A stretch of 64,000 bases of DNA, taken from the NCBI GenBank assembly GCA_003996215.1, contig QJPP01000002.1, positions 2,666,001-2,730,000 of the forward strand, read 5' to 3'. The stretch comes from Jaltomata sinuosa (taxonomy: Eukaryota > Streptophyta > Magnoliopsida > Solanales > Solanaceae). Positions within the stretch are counted from its first letter, which is position 1. Each line of letters opens with the position of its first letter. The notes beneath the pieces were generated by a model. The model was not told the DNA's origin. It ran no database searches and worked only from the letters and a program-made list of their open reading frames with translations. Below, piece after piece: positions 36,301-49,094 of the stretch. A program made the translations under genes and the position numbers.

Positions 36301-39300
36301 AAAGAGAAACTTTAATAGCTGTTGGACAACCAACTTGCTGAAATTTGTCTCAAAGATAGAAAAAGAAAAAAGTCCCTTTGATGGCACACTGTTACTACTA
36401 TTCATACACAATTTATTCAAAAATTACTGGCGGTAAGCTTATGTTAAGTTCCAGTGGCTTTTCTGCTAATGCGTACAGGAGGTCTACTGTGTTGAAATGA
36501 GGTGTGAATTGCTTTGTTTATGATGAAGTAAATGAGCTTCCTCTTGTTAAATTCATTCTGACATACCCTGACCTGATACGTGAATTCCATTTACATTTCT
36601 AGGAGAATAGAAAAAGAGGTAAAGGTAAAATGCGAAGATTTTCATGTCTATGTGGTGTCCATCTTACAGGAAGGCTAGTGATCATGGTATATCATCATGG
36701 GGCTGGAATCTGAGTGGGCAGCATTCCACATATCATGCACTCTTTCCTCGGGCTTGGACAGTATATGATGGTACTGTACTTATTATCTAGAGTATTTATT
36801 TTATCTGATATGTTGACTCAGTTTCTATAGATGTCATTCAGATTTTCCTTTCATATCCAGGTGAGCCAGACCCAGAACTGAAAGTTTCTTGTCGGCAAAT
36901 ATCACCGTTCATCCCAGATGACTACAGCGAGAGCAGTCTTCCTACATCAGTTTTTGTTTACACTGTATGTGTACTTTAAAGTTCTGCTATATAACCTTTA
37001 AATGCTGCTTCTAGTACTCTTGAATCATGTGATACTTTGATCTAATGAAGTAACTGTCAGTTAATGACTTGTAAAAAATATGTCAATTTTCTTTTTGATA
37101 AAGAAAAAAATGTCACTCTTTTTGATAAAGAAAATTTTTATTCTTATGATGCATGATTTCCCATTTCCCTGTATTATAATTCATACATCTATTGCATGAT
37201 CTCAAAGTGAAACACAATTGTTGTGGTGACTAAATGCAACTTTACAGCACGAGCAATCACCTATGAAGACCTTGTCTTGTGGTGGAATCAAAAGTCATGT
37301 TAATGGTTCACACGGATTTTTATATATAAAAAAAAGGGTTCATGTGGGTCAATATTTTCATAAGTGCTATCTTCAATGCTCGGATTATTCATAAATGCCA
37401 TTATCATTTTTCGTGTTTTCTTCATAATTAACTTTTTCACTTTGCAAGAAAGTCAGTTGTGTTATTTAAGGAAATGTAAACATATTTCTCTCCTGTTTCT
37501 GGACATTTTTAGATCCATAAAATTTAACATGCAGACATGCTCAACTCCAATGCAAAAAGCCGAAAGGCATTTGGAAATTAATAAAGTGATATTACCTAAT
37601 ATCAGCATTAAATTGATCTAAGGGACTTGATTAACTGCTCCTCTTGTGTGCTTATTAGCGTCTTTCTTTTGTCTCTTTGGTAGTTGGTGAACACTGGGAA
37701 GGAAAGGGCACAAGTCAGCCTTCTTTTTACATGGGCGGTAAGTGGCTCCACTCGTCTTGTTGTTGCTGTTGTGTCCGCTTCAGTAAAAGACTACGGGATT
37801 ATTCAATATTCAGTCACAATTATTTGTTTTGTACAGAATTCAATTGGAGGTGTCTCACACCTATCAGGAGATCATGTCAACGAACCATTTATGTGAGTAT
37901 TTATCACCAATCTGAATTATCTTCCATATACTTGTAGTTTGGCAATTGATTTCCAACTCTTTTTTATCTTCCTTTTGACAGAGGTGAAGATGGAGTCTCT
38001 GGCGTACTCCTACATCACAAGCAAGTCATCAAACCTTATTAGCTAGATATGACGGTTGGTTTGCAGATGTTCCTTGGTATTTTCAGTTTTGTAGTTGGTG
38101 TCAAGGAAAGGCTGTGACTGGAGAAGTGGAAAAGAATATTGTTTCTCTCTAGAGGTCAACAGTTATAACCAACTTCCAGAGAGACTAAATATGTCTTTCC
38201 TCTTGAATACTTGTGATTAGAGTAGTCAAGCAAACAAAAGATTTAGTATTACGTTGGAGAATAAGTTTCATAGCACAATCAAAGTTTCTTTATATATCTG
38301 GGCTCTTAAGTCTTTAGTACTGCTTCCTTCTCTAGAACTAAAGAGCTGCTGTTAAAACTGTAATGAACAGGCCTAAATCTTTCAGTCATTATAGTATAAT
38401 CATCCATTATTCTCTTTTTATGTATGAACTTTTGAAGATTAGAGAATGCTTATTGGTTTTGGATTAGACAATTTTCCTCTGTTTTAACCATACGAGATAC
38501 GAGGGACTTCAAAAAAATTCTCATTTGAACACTTACTTTAATGAGACACTGTGAGCTCAAAGCAGCAAGTGGATGTTTGTGTACAGTTTTATTCAACTAA
38601 TCCATGTGCCTGACTGAACTTTGAGTAGAGCAAAAGATTAAAAGGATAAGCTTATATTTTGTTTCTGGTTTTGTCAAGCTACTGCTTTGATGTTGCATAT
38701 TATTGTACTAGTGTGATTTGCTGGCTTTCTGCTTTTGATGTTCGGGAGTTGCTTTTAGATGGGGAGAGACTAGATTTAAAATTCTAACGTGGTATTAACA
38801 GCTAGTAGCAGTTAAGTCATTAACCTTTCTCTGAGGTGTCCCTCTTGGGAAAATGACATCCTTGGTCATTACAAAAGGAAAAATGACTTTTATTCCATGC
38901 ATCATGGTCGAGGTTTTATTTTCTCTTTTGTGGATCCAGATCTATGATTTGAAATTTTGAGTGTCACGCTGACAGATATGTTGTTGGCTGGACTACAGGA
39001 CAAAAGAAAATACTCCTGTTACTTTCGCTGTAGCTGCATGTGAAACTCAGAATGTCAGCGTTTCTGTTTTACCATGTTTCGGCCTGACTGAGGGAAGCTG
39101 TGTAACAGCAAAGGATATATGGGGTAAAATGGTGCAGGTAATAGCTTAAACTATGTTCTGATAGTTAAGTCTTTTTCCGGTGCATCACTTAACCTTGAAT
39201 TGATGATCCATTATCGTTCTTACTTTTTATCCGATCTGGAGACAAGTCGTGCATCAGTCCATATGGGTTAAAATTTCTGCAGCAGGAGTTCTGTTTGGGC

Positions 39301-42300
39301 ATTAATACATATGTTTCTCATGGCTTCCTTATCTTTTTTTAAGGATGGGCACTTTGATCGAGAGAACTTCAGCAAAGGACCAAGCATGCCATCATCACCT
39401 GGGGAAACACATTGTGCTGCTGTTTCTGCATCTGCATGGGTTGAACCACATGGAAAATGTACCGTGGCATTTGCTGTTGCTTGGTCATCTCCTCAAGTTA
39501 AATTCATGAAAGGAATGTCATACTATCGGTAATATCTCATGCATGGATTACTCTTCTTGAATGTTGGACGTACACTCTATTGTGGTTCCATATTGTTAAA
39601 TTTAGGCTTTTGTGACTGATGCAATTTTACCTTTTGTCTAAGAACAGAATTATTTTATTATAAATGTGTTCAGTACAATGTTTAACCGTCACCTTACCCT
39701 CAAAAATGTAAAAACATCAGGGGAGGTGAATAGGCAGTTTGTTCCTTCTCAAAAATTATATCAGGCGTTTGTCATATTTTAGAGTCAAGTTTGTCAAACT
39801 ATAATGTTTTCTAGTCAAGTTTGTCAAGGTATTATTTTTTCCTCAAAAGTCCTATCTGTTTGAGGATGCTTGTCTTATTCTTTCTTTTATTTTCCATCTC
39901 CTGGGTGTGGGGGTTTGCTACAGGCGGTACACAAGGTTTTATGGAACCTCAGAAAGGGCTGCTGTAGATTTGGTTCATCATTCATTGACAAGTGAGTGTC
40001 TCCTGCTCTGCTTAGGCTCCGTTTGATTTCTTGGTTTTTCTTACTAATTGTTGGCACTATTCTTATACCTTGATCAGATTATAGGCTGTGGGAAGAAGAA
40101 ATTGAGAAATGGCAAAATCCTATCCTTAATGATGATAAGCTACCGGAATGGTAAGTTTGATAGAATTTTTGCAATTGTTGAAATAGCATTAGGCTTTTTT
40201 GCAGTAGCTACCGTTATGAGCATAAGCATATTTGAGAATGGAAGGTTAAAATAAAATTTGCACGTAAAACTTTGCAATAAAATCTGTACGGCTTACCAAC
40301 ACTGCATACATCCAATTACATAGTTTCTACTACCAAGATTTTGTCACATAATGTACTCTTTGCTTTCCGTGTTCCTACTTGTGGAAGATTCAAATAATTT
40401 CACATATCAGCTGTCCATTTGAAACAACTATGTTGTGCGTAATTAAAGTAGTTCAACAACAGTTCATGATTCACGTATAAATTACAGAACGAGTTATTCA
40501 TCAGTGTTATCGTGAAGTCAAACGCAGTATGTGAAGAGAGATTCAAAACATACATGCTAGAGTGTATTATGGTGACCATAATCTTAGTCTTTCCTTTTGA
40601 TACATGTCATTTGTGTGGTCAGACATGGAACGAGACAGATGAAGCATGTTAAAGGAGAACTGATATTGCCTTTTTTTTCCTTATTTTTTTTCTGAATGTA
40701 AAGTGGCCCAAATGATATCAATCTTGAATTTAGTTGTTTTGACAAATTACATTTATATTTAAATTACTATTTCTTGTATACTATTCTTTTGCCTCTTGGG
40801 ATCCATGCATACTTGACGAAAGATAGGGCTCAGTGGAAGAAAAAGGAACAGGCGACACCAATTAGTTGGGAAGATGTTTTAGTCATGTTAGTACATTTAC
40901 TTCAAGTCCCAAGCTTGTTAGGACTTCATTAGCCTTTAGAAAATATGTAGGACTCTTCTAGTACTTGTTATTTTTATTTTGTGTAGTATTGGTCCGAGAT
41001 GAGTTTAAATGGAGAAGCATGATTAGTGAGGATTCATATAGCCGACACCAACTTGTTTGGAACTGAGACGTAGTTGTTGTTGTAATATTTCTCTAATATT
41101 CTTTTCTCTTTCTTCTAGCTATTGACAGCTTTAATTTTTCTGCTATTTTCATAGTTCATGTTTCACTGTTTTGCTTTGAACATTTTTGAGAGTTGTTGCT
41201 GAATATTACTATTGTATACGCACTGTTCACACAGCGGTCGAAATATATGTCTGATGTGAGTGCTGAGGTATTACTACTCTGAATTTTACAGGTACAAGTT
41301 CACACTGTTTAATGAGCTGTATTTTCTGGTGGCTGGTGGGACAGTTTGGATTGGTATTCATCTTTTCGTTCATTCTACACTTACTATTGTCTTAAATTCT
41401 TGAATGAATCCCAAGTGTAAGTGCTATATTGAATCTCTCATTTTTCCACTTGAAACACCTAGTGGATCTGAATGGATGATTGGGGTATGATTTCTAGTCG
41501 ACACAGTTGAATAGAGGTTATTGTGGGTTGAGGGATCAGGGAAGACACATGATTGCTTCTGCTGCTCTCTTTTGTTATTCTGTTGAACCCTGAATGGCAT
41601 TCTTCTTTAAGTTTGCATCATCCTATTAAGTCTATAGTTATGGGACTCTAGGTGGAGTGATAATCTGGTCTGAGCCTCTCAAAGAGGAATAAGGAGGAAA
41701 TGAACACGTTAGGGGACTTAAATTGTATTTTAGGGATCTTTGTTCTTTCATGGGTAATCGGGTAATTATATCATAGCAGTTGAGGGAATTGTGACATCTT
41801 CTTAGCCTCCTGTATTTTGTTCCATTACTTCAATCCTTTTCCATAGTGGGGTTACTGAAGTCTAAGGATATACTTTGTTAAGTTGAAGTTTACAAGTTTA
41901 CCTCGTGTAGAAGGTCCCCATAGCAAGTCTCTAGATTCACAAATCTCTCTCTCTCAATTCTAGTCTGGCATATTACTCTCCTTAAAATGTCACAATGTTA
42001 TTGTACTCAGCTGAATTCAGATATTTCGATAAGTTCTAGCAGATTAGTATGGGTACATATGTCAAATAGACAATTTCATGTGAGAGTTGGGTTTTATCAC
42101 GCATACCTGTTCAACATGTTGCTCTAGGAACAAAGAGTGGCTCGTTATGCTTTTTAAATCTAATAAATTTCTATATATTGATCTTTTCTTTACTTCATTT
42201 TTGTAGACTCTGGTATTCCTTCTTCAGACTCTGTTAGTACCAGAACAGCGAGACCGAGAAATGAAGTCAAAGTAGCTAAAGTTAAATCGAATAAAAATGG

Positions 42301-45300
42301 TGTACAAGTGGAGCAGACTGCATATAATGGTTATGGGGAAGAAGACCATTTCTCAAGTTCTGATAAGTTTTCAGGGTCAATTACTGACAGTGATGATGTG
42401 GGTAGGTTTCTATACTTGGAAGGCGTAGAATATATTATGTGGTGTACGTATGATGTGCACTTCTATGCCTCGTTTGCGCTTCTTGCTTTATTTCCTAAAA
42501 TTGAGCTCAGCATTCAGCGGGAATTTGCCAAAGCTGTCTTATGTGAAGATGGAAGAAAAGTGAAGTTTCTGGCAGAGGGTAATTGGGGCATACGGAAGGC
42601 CAGGGGGGCTATTCCGCATGATCTTGGAATGCATGATCCTTGGCACGAAATGAATGCCTATAACATACATGATACTAGTCAATGGAAGGACCTCAATCCA
42701 AAATTTGTGCTTCAGGTCTATAGGGACTTCGCTGCAACTGGAGATTTTTCCTTTGCTACAGACGTCTGGCCTTCTGTATGTGCTGCAATTGAGTATATGG
42801 ATCAATTTGATCGTGACAATGATTGTCTTATTGAAAATGATGGTTTCCCTGATCAAACATATGATACATGGACGGTTCATGGAATAAGTGCTTACTGTGG
42901 TGGTTTATGGCTTGCTGCTCTTCAAGCTGCAGCTGCAATGGCCATGCACGTGGGTGACTATGCCTTTGCAGAAAAATGCAAAAGCAAAATGATAAAAGCC
43001 AAGGCAGTATATGAGGAAAAACTATGGAACGGCTCATATTTTAACTATGACAGTGGATCTAGTAGTAACAGTAAGTCAATCCAGGCTGATCAGCTAGCTG
43101 GACAGTGGTATATGGCATCTTCTGGCTTGCCTGATCTCTTTGATGGTTTAAAGATCAAGAGTACTCTTCAAAAAATTTATGACTTCAATGTCATGAAAGT
43201 TCGTGGAGGCAGAATGGGTGCAGTAAATGGAATGCATCCAAATGGAAAGGTGGATGAGACTTGCATGCAATCCCGTGAGATATGGACTGGTGTCACGTAT
43301 GGTGTGGCTGCCACGATGCTTCATGCTGGTATGGAGGAGCAGGCATTCACTACAGCTGAAGGCATATTCACCGCAGGCTGGTCAGAGGATGGCTATGGGT
43401 ACGTCGCTCTATCATTTTTCCCTTGTATCATTTGGTGAACTTTGCTTGATATATAGCGGTACGATATACAAGTAAAAATTAGGCAACTCCTTGAAATCAA
43501 TCACGTCCCTGTAAGATCCTGGAATAACTTTGCTACTCCTGTTTATCGACATTACATCCGACTGGAACACCTAAATGTTTGAAGCATAGGAGACCCTGCT
43601 TTAAGAAGTGATTTTAAGTACTGTACATAATTTGCTCAACGTATAGCTAGAGAACACACTGATAATTAGAAAGAGATCATACAGAACATATTTCATGATT
43701 TGGTAATGCATAACATGTTATTCTTGATTAAAAATGGCATTAATTTTTTATGTATCCATAACATATCAAGTAATTCGTTCCATATACAGACAAAACTACA
43801 TTACATTTTATCCAAACTTGTGGAAATTGCCAACACAATCTCTTGTAATTTAGCGGAGGATGTACCCTTCTAGGGCATGCACCGAGTCTAGCCATACAAT
43901 GGAAAGATGTTCAAATCTTGGATACCTCATCACCAACAAATTATGTATAGAGTATTTCATGCCAAAAGTGCTTTCTTTAATTGATAGCCTTGTATATTAA
44001 ATCCAGCAGCTTCTACCACTGTCCCTTGAAGAAGTCTCGATTTTTTTTTTTTAAAAATAATTAAAAATATGAAGAGACCAAGAGCCTGTTTGGATATGCT
44101 TGTTTTAAGCTGCTTTTAAGTAGAAGCTATTAAGTTGGAAATCTCAGCTTTTCACTTTTTAACTTTTTTGTGTTATTTTGGCCTAAAAAAGTGTTCAGAA
44201 GCACTTTTTTTTTACCTTACCCAAACACTACAAAAAAAACTTAAAAGCTATTTTGACTTAAAAACACTTAAAATAAGCCAATCCAAGGCTCCAAGAAGCA
44301 AAAAGTACAGCAGAGACCATAAAATATAGAGGAAAAACATAAAGCATAGAGGGTACTAGAAATGGAGCATAAGTTTAAGAACCAAGTAGCAGCAAGCATT
44401 ACCAACAAGAAGTAAATAAAAAAAGAGCAGCATTAGTAGAGCCTACAGGGTTTGGGTTCAGTGGTGAGGAAGAAACATAGGTGCGTGGGTAGAGCGTCAG
44501 GAGTTCGAAACATGCTAGGTGACTGAAGCCTGGTATATAGGTGGGAGCGGGTAAAAGTGCGGGCCTATATGACCTTGAGTTTCGAACCTGTGGGTCCACT
44601 GGGATTGAGGCATCTAACTTGCAGGGGATTTTTCGGTTATTCTTTTTAGAAAAAGGGAGCAACAATAGAGCAGTATACATAAAGAAATGAGTTAGGCAGG
44701 AAATCTGACTTATATATGTCATTCTTCTTCTAGATCCATATTCCCATCAAGTGGCTTCTTTTTGTTTTAGAATTTAAGTTACCTTATTTATTTCTTGCAA
44801 GGGAGCCTTGGAGTAACTGGTAAAGTTGTTGCCATGTGACCAGAAGGTCACGGGTTCAAGCCTTGGAAACAGCCTCTTGCAGAAATGCAAGGTAAGGTTG
44901 CGTACAATAGACCCTTGTGGTCGGGCCCTTCCCGGACCCTGTGCATAGCGGGAGCTTTAATGCACCGGGCTGCCCTTATTTATTTCTTGCAATTACTATA
45001 GCCCAACTTTAAATACTTAAAATAATGTTTTGCCTCCTATTCTTTGTTGATGAATAGTTGGTCCTTTGATAAAAGAACTTGAAAGTGTGAAACAAATAGG
45101 GACACCGTCATGGTGTCACACTGGAATCCCAGCATTGGGAGACCCACATAATTCCTACATCCGGTGCATCTTAAGATTTTCGGTATCCATGCTTCATACA
45201 TAGTCTGGTTTGAGCACGACGAACAACAGATATACTTATGAAGAACACAATCTAAATTAGGCCAGATGCTAGCTTTTGAAAACCATTATTGTCATTGTGT

Positions 45301-45701
45301 CTTTAGTCAAATACGTTAAAGTGTTTATCCCATGAACTGTCGATAAACTTAATTAACTTGCCAACATACAAGATAGCAGTAGAATTTGTCTAGTTTTTGC
45401 TCTTTGCTTTAGGTTTCTTCTGTGTCTTTATCTTTCCATTTTATCATGCAGATACGCATTTCAAACACCTGAAGGTTGGACCATTGATGGACATTTTCGA
45501 TCTCTGATATATATGAGGCCACTCTCAATTTGGGGCATGCAGTGGGCGTTATCGATGCCCAAGACAATCCTTGATGCCCCTACGGTCAATATAATGGACA
45601 GAATTCAAGTGACCCCCTACACTCCTCAGGAGACGGGTGTCCGGAAAATAGCTGAAAAAGCAAAATGTTTTAACAGTAAAATCTTCAGCTGTTCTTGCTG
45701 A
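33301..45701 (+). CDS. GBA2: Non-lysosomal glucosylceramidase (GBA2 type, GH116), complete
   Basis: Eighteen exons: 33301-33381, 34232-34342, 34451-34507, 34628-34704, 34801-34900, 35964-36037, 36670-36770, 36861-36964, 37684-37737, 37837-37892, 37982-38020, 38999-39137, 39344-39528, 39924-39991, 40078-40150, 41292-41353, 42207-43398, 45452-45701. They sum to 2,823 bp, 940 residues, the usual plant size. The enzyme hydrolyses glucosylceramide to glucose and ceramide on the cytosolic face of membranes. Visible: N-terminal GH116 domain with GVPLGGMGSGSISRGFRGEF and FISRDGGNKKYAS; linker; catalytic (alpha/alpha)6 domain with FNELYFLVAGGTVW (Glu about 448, candidate nucleophile), AIPHDLG (Asp about 599, candidate acid/base by its roughly 150-residue spacing), and NDGFPDQTYDTWTVHG. 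The C-terminus carries GYAFQTPEGW and several cysteines. Start: first ATG of MVSGTLFHYRKNSWPPEEYI, typical of plant members. Intron 11 seems to use a GC donor. Introns 1, 4, 5 and 17 hold repeats. Confidence 0.95.
34005..34093 (+). mobile_element. TS-type SINE 3' fragment
   Basis: AGGGGTAAGGTCTCCGTACA, then AGACCCCACTTTGTGGGACT and a (TTG)n end, the characteristic tail of the Solanaceae TS SINE family. In GBA2 intron 1. Confidence 0.7.
35171..35330 (+). mobile_element. SINE-like element
   Basis: TTGGTTCAGTAGCAAAGTTA (A-box-like) followed by TTCACGAGTTCGATGC (B-box-like) and GGAGAAGGGTAGAGG. In GBA2 intron 5; ends not defined. Confidence 0.5.
38021..38998 (+). other. Predicted GC-AG intron (GBA2 intron 11)
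   Basis: Exon 11 ends CTACATCACAA and the intron begins GCAAGT. The acceptor is ACTACAG, then GACAAAAG. Joining gives HHKTKENTPVTF in phase with both sides. No GT near the border keeps the frame. Confidence 0.75.
44093..44289. mobile_element. hAT-type MITE, about 197 bp
   Basis: Left end GCCTGTTTGGATATGCTTGT then TTTAAG; right end in reverse GCCTTGGATTGGCTTATTTT then AAG. A near-repeat (A)CCAAGA / (T)CCAAGA flanks both ends, consistent with an 8 bp target duplication that has diverged. In GBA2 intron 17. Confidence 0.7.
44435..44645 (+). mobile_element. SINE-like element, diverged
   Basis: GGTTCAGTGGTGAGGAAG (A-box-like) and GTCAGGAGTTCGAAAC (B-box-like), followed by GGTGGGAGCGGGTAAAAGTG. 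In GBA2 intron 17. Confidence 0.5.
44801..44975 (+). mobile_element. Intact Au-type SINE with 17 bp target duplication
   Basis: Starts GGGAGCCTTGGAGTAACTGG (A-box), then GGTCACGGGTTCAAGCC (B-box), GGTAAGGTTGCGTACAATAG, CCTTCCCGGACCCTGTGCAT, GCACCGGGCTGCCC. The flanks 44784-44800 and 44976-44992 are the same 17 bases, TTATTTATTTCTTGCAA. This matches the Au SINE family known from grasses and Solanaceae. In GBA2 intron 17. Confidence 0.92.
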
Positions 45702-46841
45702 GTCATTCAGTTCTTAGGTTTAAACCTTTTGTAGAAATTCATTCCTTTCTTCCGCGTCTAGGGGAACAAACAGCGAAAAGTGGCTGTCTGGCGAATCTCT
45801 TAACACCAAAGGACAATAAAGAAATCTGCAATACTAGACTTGATAGAGATATAATGACAAAAGTTAGTATGAGAATTTGGTTCTTTATCGATGAGTTTTA
45901 ACTTTGTAACATACGCATCGTCTTTTGTGTATATTGCGATATCAATGTAATTTCTTGTTGCAATGATATGCATGTGAATTTTTTTGTGAGAGTAAGCGTT
46001 ATTGTTTTGAAATGTGCATATGTTCTCAATTTTATGCAGTCTATCCGCAAGAAAACCAGTTTGGATAGGATGTAAGCATACCTTTGAATGAGTTTTCATG
46101 TCATTTTCGTAATTGAGATTACTCGAAAATGTTAGGTTAACTAGAAATTAGCTTTTAAAAACTTATGTTATAAGGGTTGAAGCTCTATTGAAGCATTTCT
46201 GTTTTCTTTCTCTAAACATTGTGTGAATTATAGGTGAATAATCTGTCATACGTGGTGAATCTGGTCCTCTCCTGACAAGCAGTTCACCACTTTCACATGA
46301 CTGGCGCCCCTATACACTCATATCTCGACTTAGAAAACCAAAATTGCCCCATAATCTGACCTTGTCACTTGAACAAGACTTGTCCTAATCATTGAATTAA
46401 CATTTAAAAGATATATAAAAATGATGTTTAATAATACTATGCTAAAAAATATAATCATAGACTGAACATTCCATTTGAAAAGTACAAAATTGTAAAATTG
46501 AAACTTAAAAGAAATTGATGGAACAAAAATAGGAAGGGACAAGTCATTTGTATGGCTGATTATTAGCCATGTCCTTTTAATTGTATAGGGAACATGACCA
46601 TAATATTATTTTGTAGAGTAGTAGTCAAATTCAAACATTAATAACTTGTTCCTTTATTAAAAAGAATTGAAGTTATGGTCCCCCTTCACCACTATTAATA
46701 CTCCACTGTTTCATGATTTGGTAGTTGAATTCAAAGTGGCTATATATTCAAACAATGAGGAAGATGAATTTGGTCTTATTATTGCTTTACATTAATGTTT
46801 GAATTAGTTAATACAGTATTATTTTTTAGTATTTTCATTAT

Positions 46842-46960
46842 CATACAACAACAACATGCCCAGTATATTCCCACAAAGTGGGGTCTGGGAAGGGTAGAGT
46901 GTACGCAGTCCGTACCACTACCTCAGAGGTGAGGTAGAGAGGCTGATTCATTATCATAGT
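46842..46960 (-). mobile_element. TS-type SINE 3' fragment
   Basis: ACAACAACAACATGCCCAGT, then CCCACAAAGTGGGGTCTGGG and GGGTAGAGTGTACGCAG: the TTG-tailed TS SINE end in reverse orientation. Confidence 0.75.
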
Positions 46961-47901
46961 CCATTAAGAATTAGCTACTACACATATGATGATATGAACC
47001 TTCCTATCATTTTCTCTTTTCACTTTTTTTGTTGGTTTCTATTTTGTTTAATTTTAAGTTTCCACCTTTTTAGTATGAAATTTTAATTTTTTTTAAAACA
47101 CAACTACACAAGACAAATTTTATATCATTATATGCATCAAGCATGACGAACGGGAGATCGTAATACCAAATCATTTTTTTAAATCTTTTTGGAACAATAT
47201 ATACAACTACTACTACTACAACAATAATATATTCGGTGAAATCTCAGGGATTTGAAGAGAGTTGTGTGTAACAAATCTTACAGTCTAGAGAGATTATTTT
47301 CGAAAAATCTTCGGCTCAAGTGACGTATCGAAGCAATTTTATTTTATTTTTACAAAAATGGAGAAAATATAGCAAATAATATTGACTTTTTGGAACAATG
47401 TGCATATTTTATTCTAACAACATCACCACTCAGCTTTTGTGATGGCTAAGCATTACTTTGTCTTCAATCAAAATTTCTATATGAGAAGTTCAAATTAAAC
47501 CTATCAAACCATAAACTAAACAGATGGAAAAATTGTACTTTACTACTTCCATTACATTGTGAGAAATTTATATACTAATTACTTGAGATTGTTTTTTCAA
47601 AATCATACTAAATATAATTAAAAGTGATCTCAAAAGATCTTTAAATATTTGGTATCAATACAAACTTAATTAAAGATAAGGCACACTAAAATAAAAAGAT
47701 CCATATAGGCGATAGTTACTAGTTGAGGTTATGTTTTAGACTGGTATGAAACTTTTATTATTATTTACTGTATATATTTTAATGTAATTTTTTAGTTTAA
47801 AATTATTTATTGTAATGATGATATGATATGAGCTTAAATAGGAAAAAAATAGAATTTATATAGCCATTTCAATTCATTTTGGGAATGAGGCCTAGATATT
47901 A

Positions 47902-48163
47902 CTTTCTTTGTTTCAAAATAGTTATCACGCTTTACTTTTCGAGAGTTAAATTGACTAATTTTTAAAGTTAAATTAAATTAGATTAATTCAATATTTTTAA
48001 AAATTAAAATTTAGATATTCAAAAACTATACAAAAAGTACTATAAATTGTAATTTTCTCATATCAATATAATGAAAAAAATTACATCTTAAAGTGTTAGT
48101 CAAAGTTCATATCATTTGACTCTCAAAAAGAAAATTATGACAAGTATTTTGAAACAGATGGAG
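47902..48163. mobile_element. Stowaway-type MITE
   Basis: The ends TACTTTCTTTGTTTCAAAAT and, in reverse, TACTCCATCTGTTTCAAAAT are inverted and begin with TA, the Stowaway (Tc1/mariner) target duplication. About 262 bp, non-coding. Confidence 0.8.
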
Positions 48164-48192
48164 TATTATATAGTCAATCTCGGAAAATCTTA

Positions 48193-48333
48193 GGGGTTGT
48201 TTGGTTGGTATTAGGTTATCTCGGGATCAGTTATCCCATCATGTATATGGGATAACCACTAATATATAAATGGTGGGATAAATAATCACGGGACTAACTA
48301 ATACCTCCAACCAAATGCAGGATAAAACAACCG
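48193..48333. mobile_element. Small MITE just upstream of glutathione reductase
   Basis: GGGTTGTTTGGTTGGTATTA at the left; in reverse from the right GGTTGTTTTATCCTGCATTT then GGTTGGAGGTATTAG. Internal GGGATAACC / GGTTATC also pair. It lies about 90 bp upstream of the putative TATA box of the next gene. Confidence 0.65.
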
Positions 48334-48424
48334 GTTAGTATCCCGGCTGACTACTATATAATATTCCGGTTCGTTGGATATTCCTTAGATGAACCGGTCG
48401 ATGCCGGTTCATTTTTTGGTTTAA

Positions 48425-48542
48425 CTATAAATTCGGATTCTCCTTTTTAGACTGTACACTGTATAGCAGCACTTGCAATTAATTCTCTGTTTTCTACTCC
48501 GGCGATTGTCTACCGGCGGCGAGTAAAAGTGTTAATCTACTG
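48425..48542 (+). promoter_or_regulatory. Putative core promoter and 5' non-coding exon of glutathione reductase
   Basis: A TATA-like CTATAAA at 48425-48431 is followed by a leader with CTCTGTTTTCTACTCCGGCG and a good donor (CTACTG then GTAATT, exon edge 48542). The matching acceptor is TGTGTACAG ending at 49820, ten bases before the start codon. This gives a leader intron of about 1.28 kb, into which a Stowaway MITE has inserted. Confidence 0.5.
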
Positions 48543-48858
48543 GTAATTTCATATTTTTCAGCTTTCTATCAAACTGTCTGAGGTTTTTCATTTCATGTTC
48601 ATGTTCATACATTTTTTTTTTGACTTTTTTACCCCCATTAATCCTGTTGAAAAATGATTATTGAATTTTAAACTCTTCCAGGTTTCGATCCGGCACCGGT
48701 AGGTCGTAGGTTATTTGTGAAACCGAATTTTTATTTATTTTTTGCGTGTTTGAATTTGATTTTTGGGTGCTGTTGCAACTTGCAAGAGAAATTATTTATG
48801 TTGAATTTAACAGTTTTGTTGTATTCTCAAAAGCAGAAATTTGTGTTTGGAAATAATA

Positions 48859-49094
48859 CTCCGACGTTTCACTTCTCGAGACTTGAATTTTGACCTAACA
48901 TTTTCAAATATATATATATTTTTTTCTATTGTATTAATATGAGAAAGATTGCAACTTAAATATATTATTTTTGTATAGTTTTTGAATATCTAAATTTAAA
49001 ATATTGAATTAACTTAATTCAATTTAGCTCCGAAGATTAGTCAAGTTGACTCTCGTGAAGCGAAACGTGATAAAGTAAAAGTGAACGGAGGGAG
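48859..49094. mobile_element. Stowaway-type MITE in the leader intron
   Basis: TACTCCGACGTTTCACTTCT and, in reverse from the right, TACTCCCTCCGTTCACTTTT: inverted ends with flanking TA. About 236 bp. Confidence 0.8.

Larger units (their letters stand above)
45702..48420. other. Intergenic region between GBA2 and glutathione reductase
   Basis: The first few hundred bases probably hold the GBA2 3' UTR. Otherwise AT-rich DNA with one TS-type SINE and two MITEs (listed separately). No further gene seen. Confidence 0.5.
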
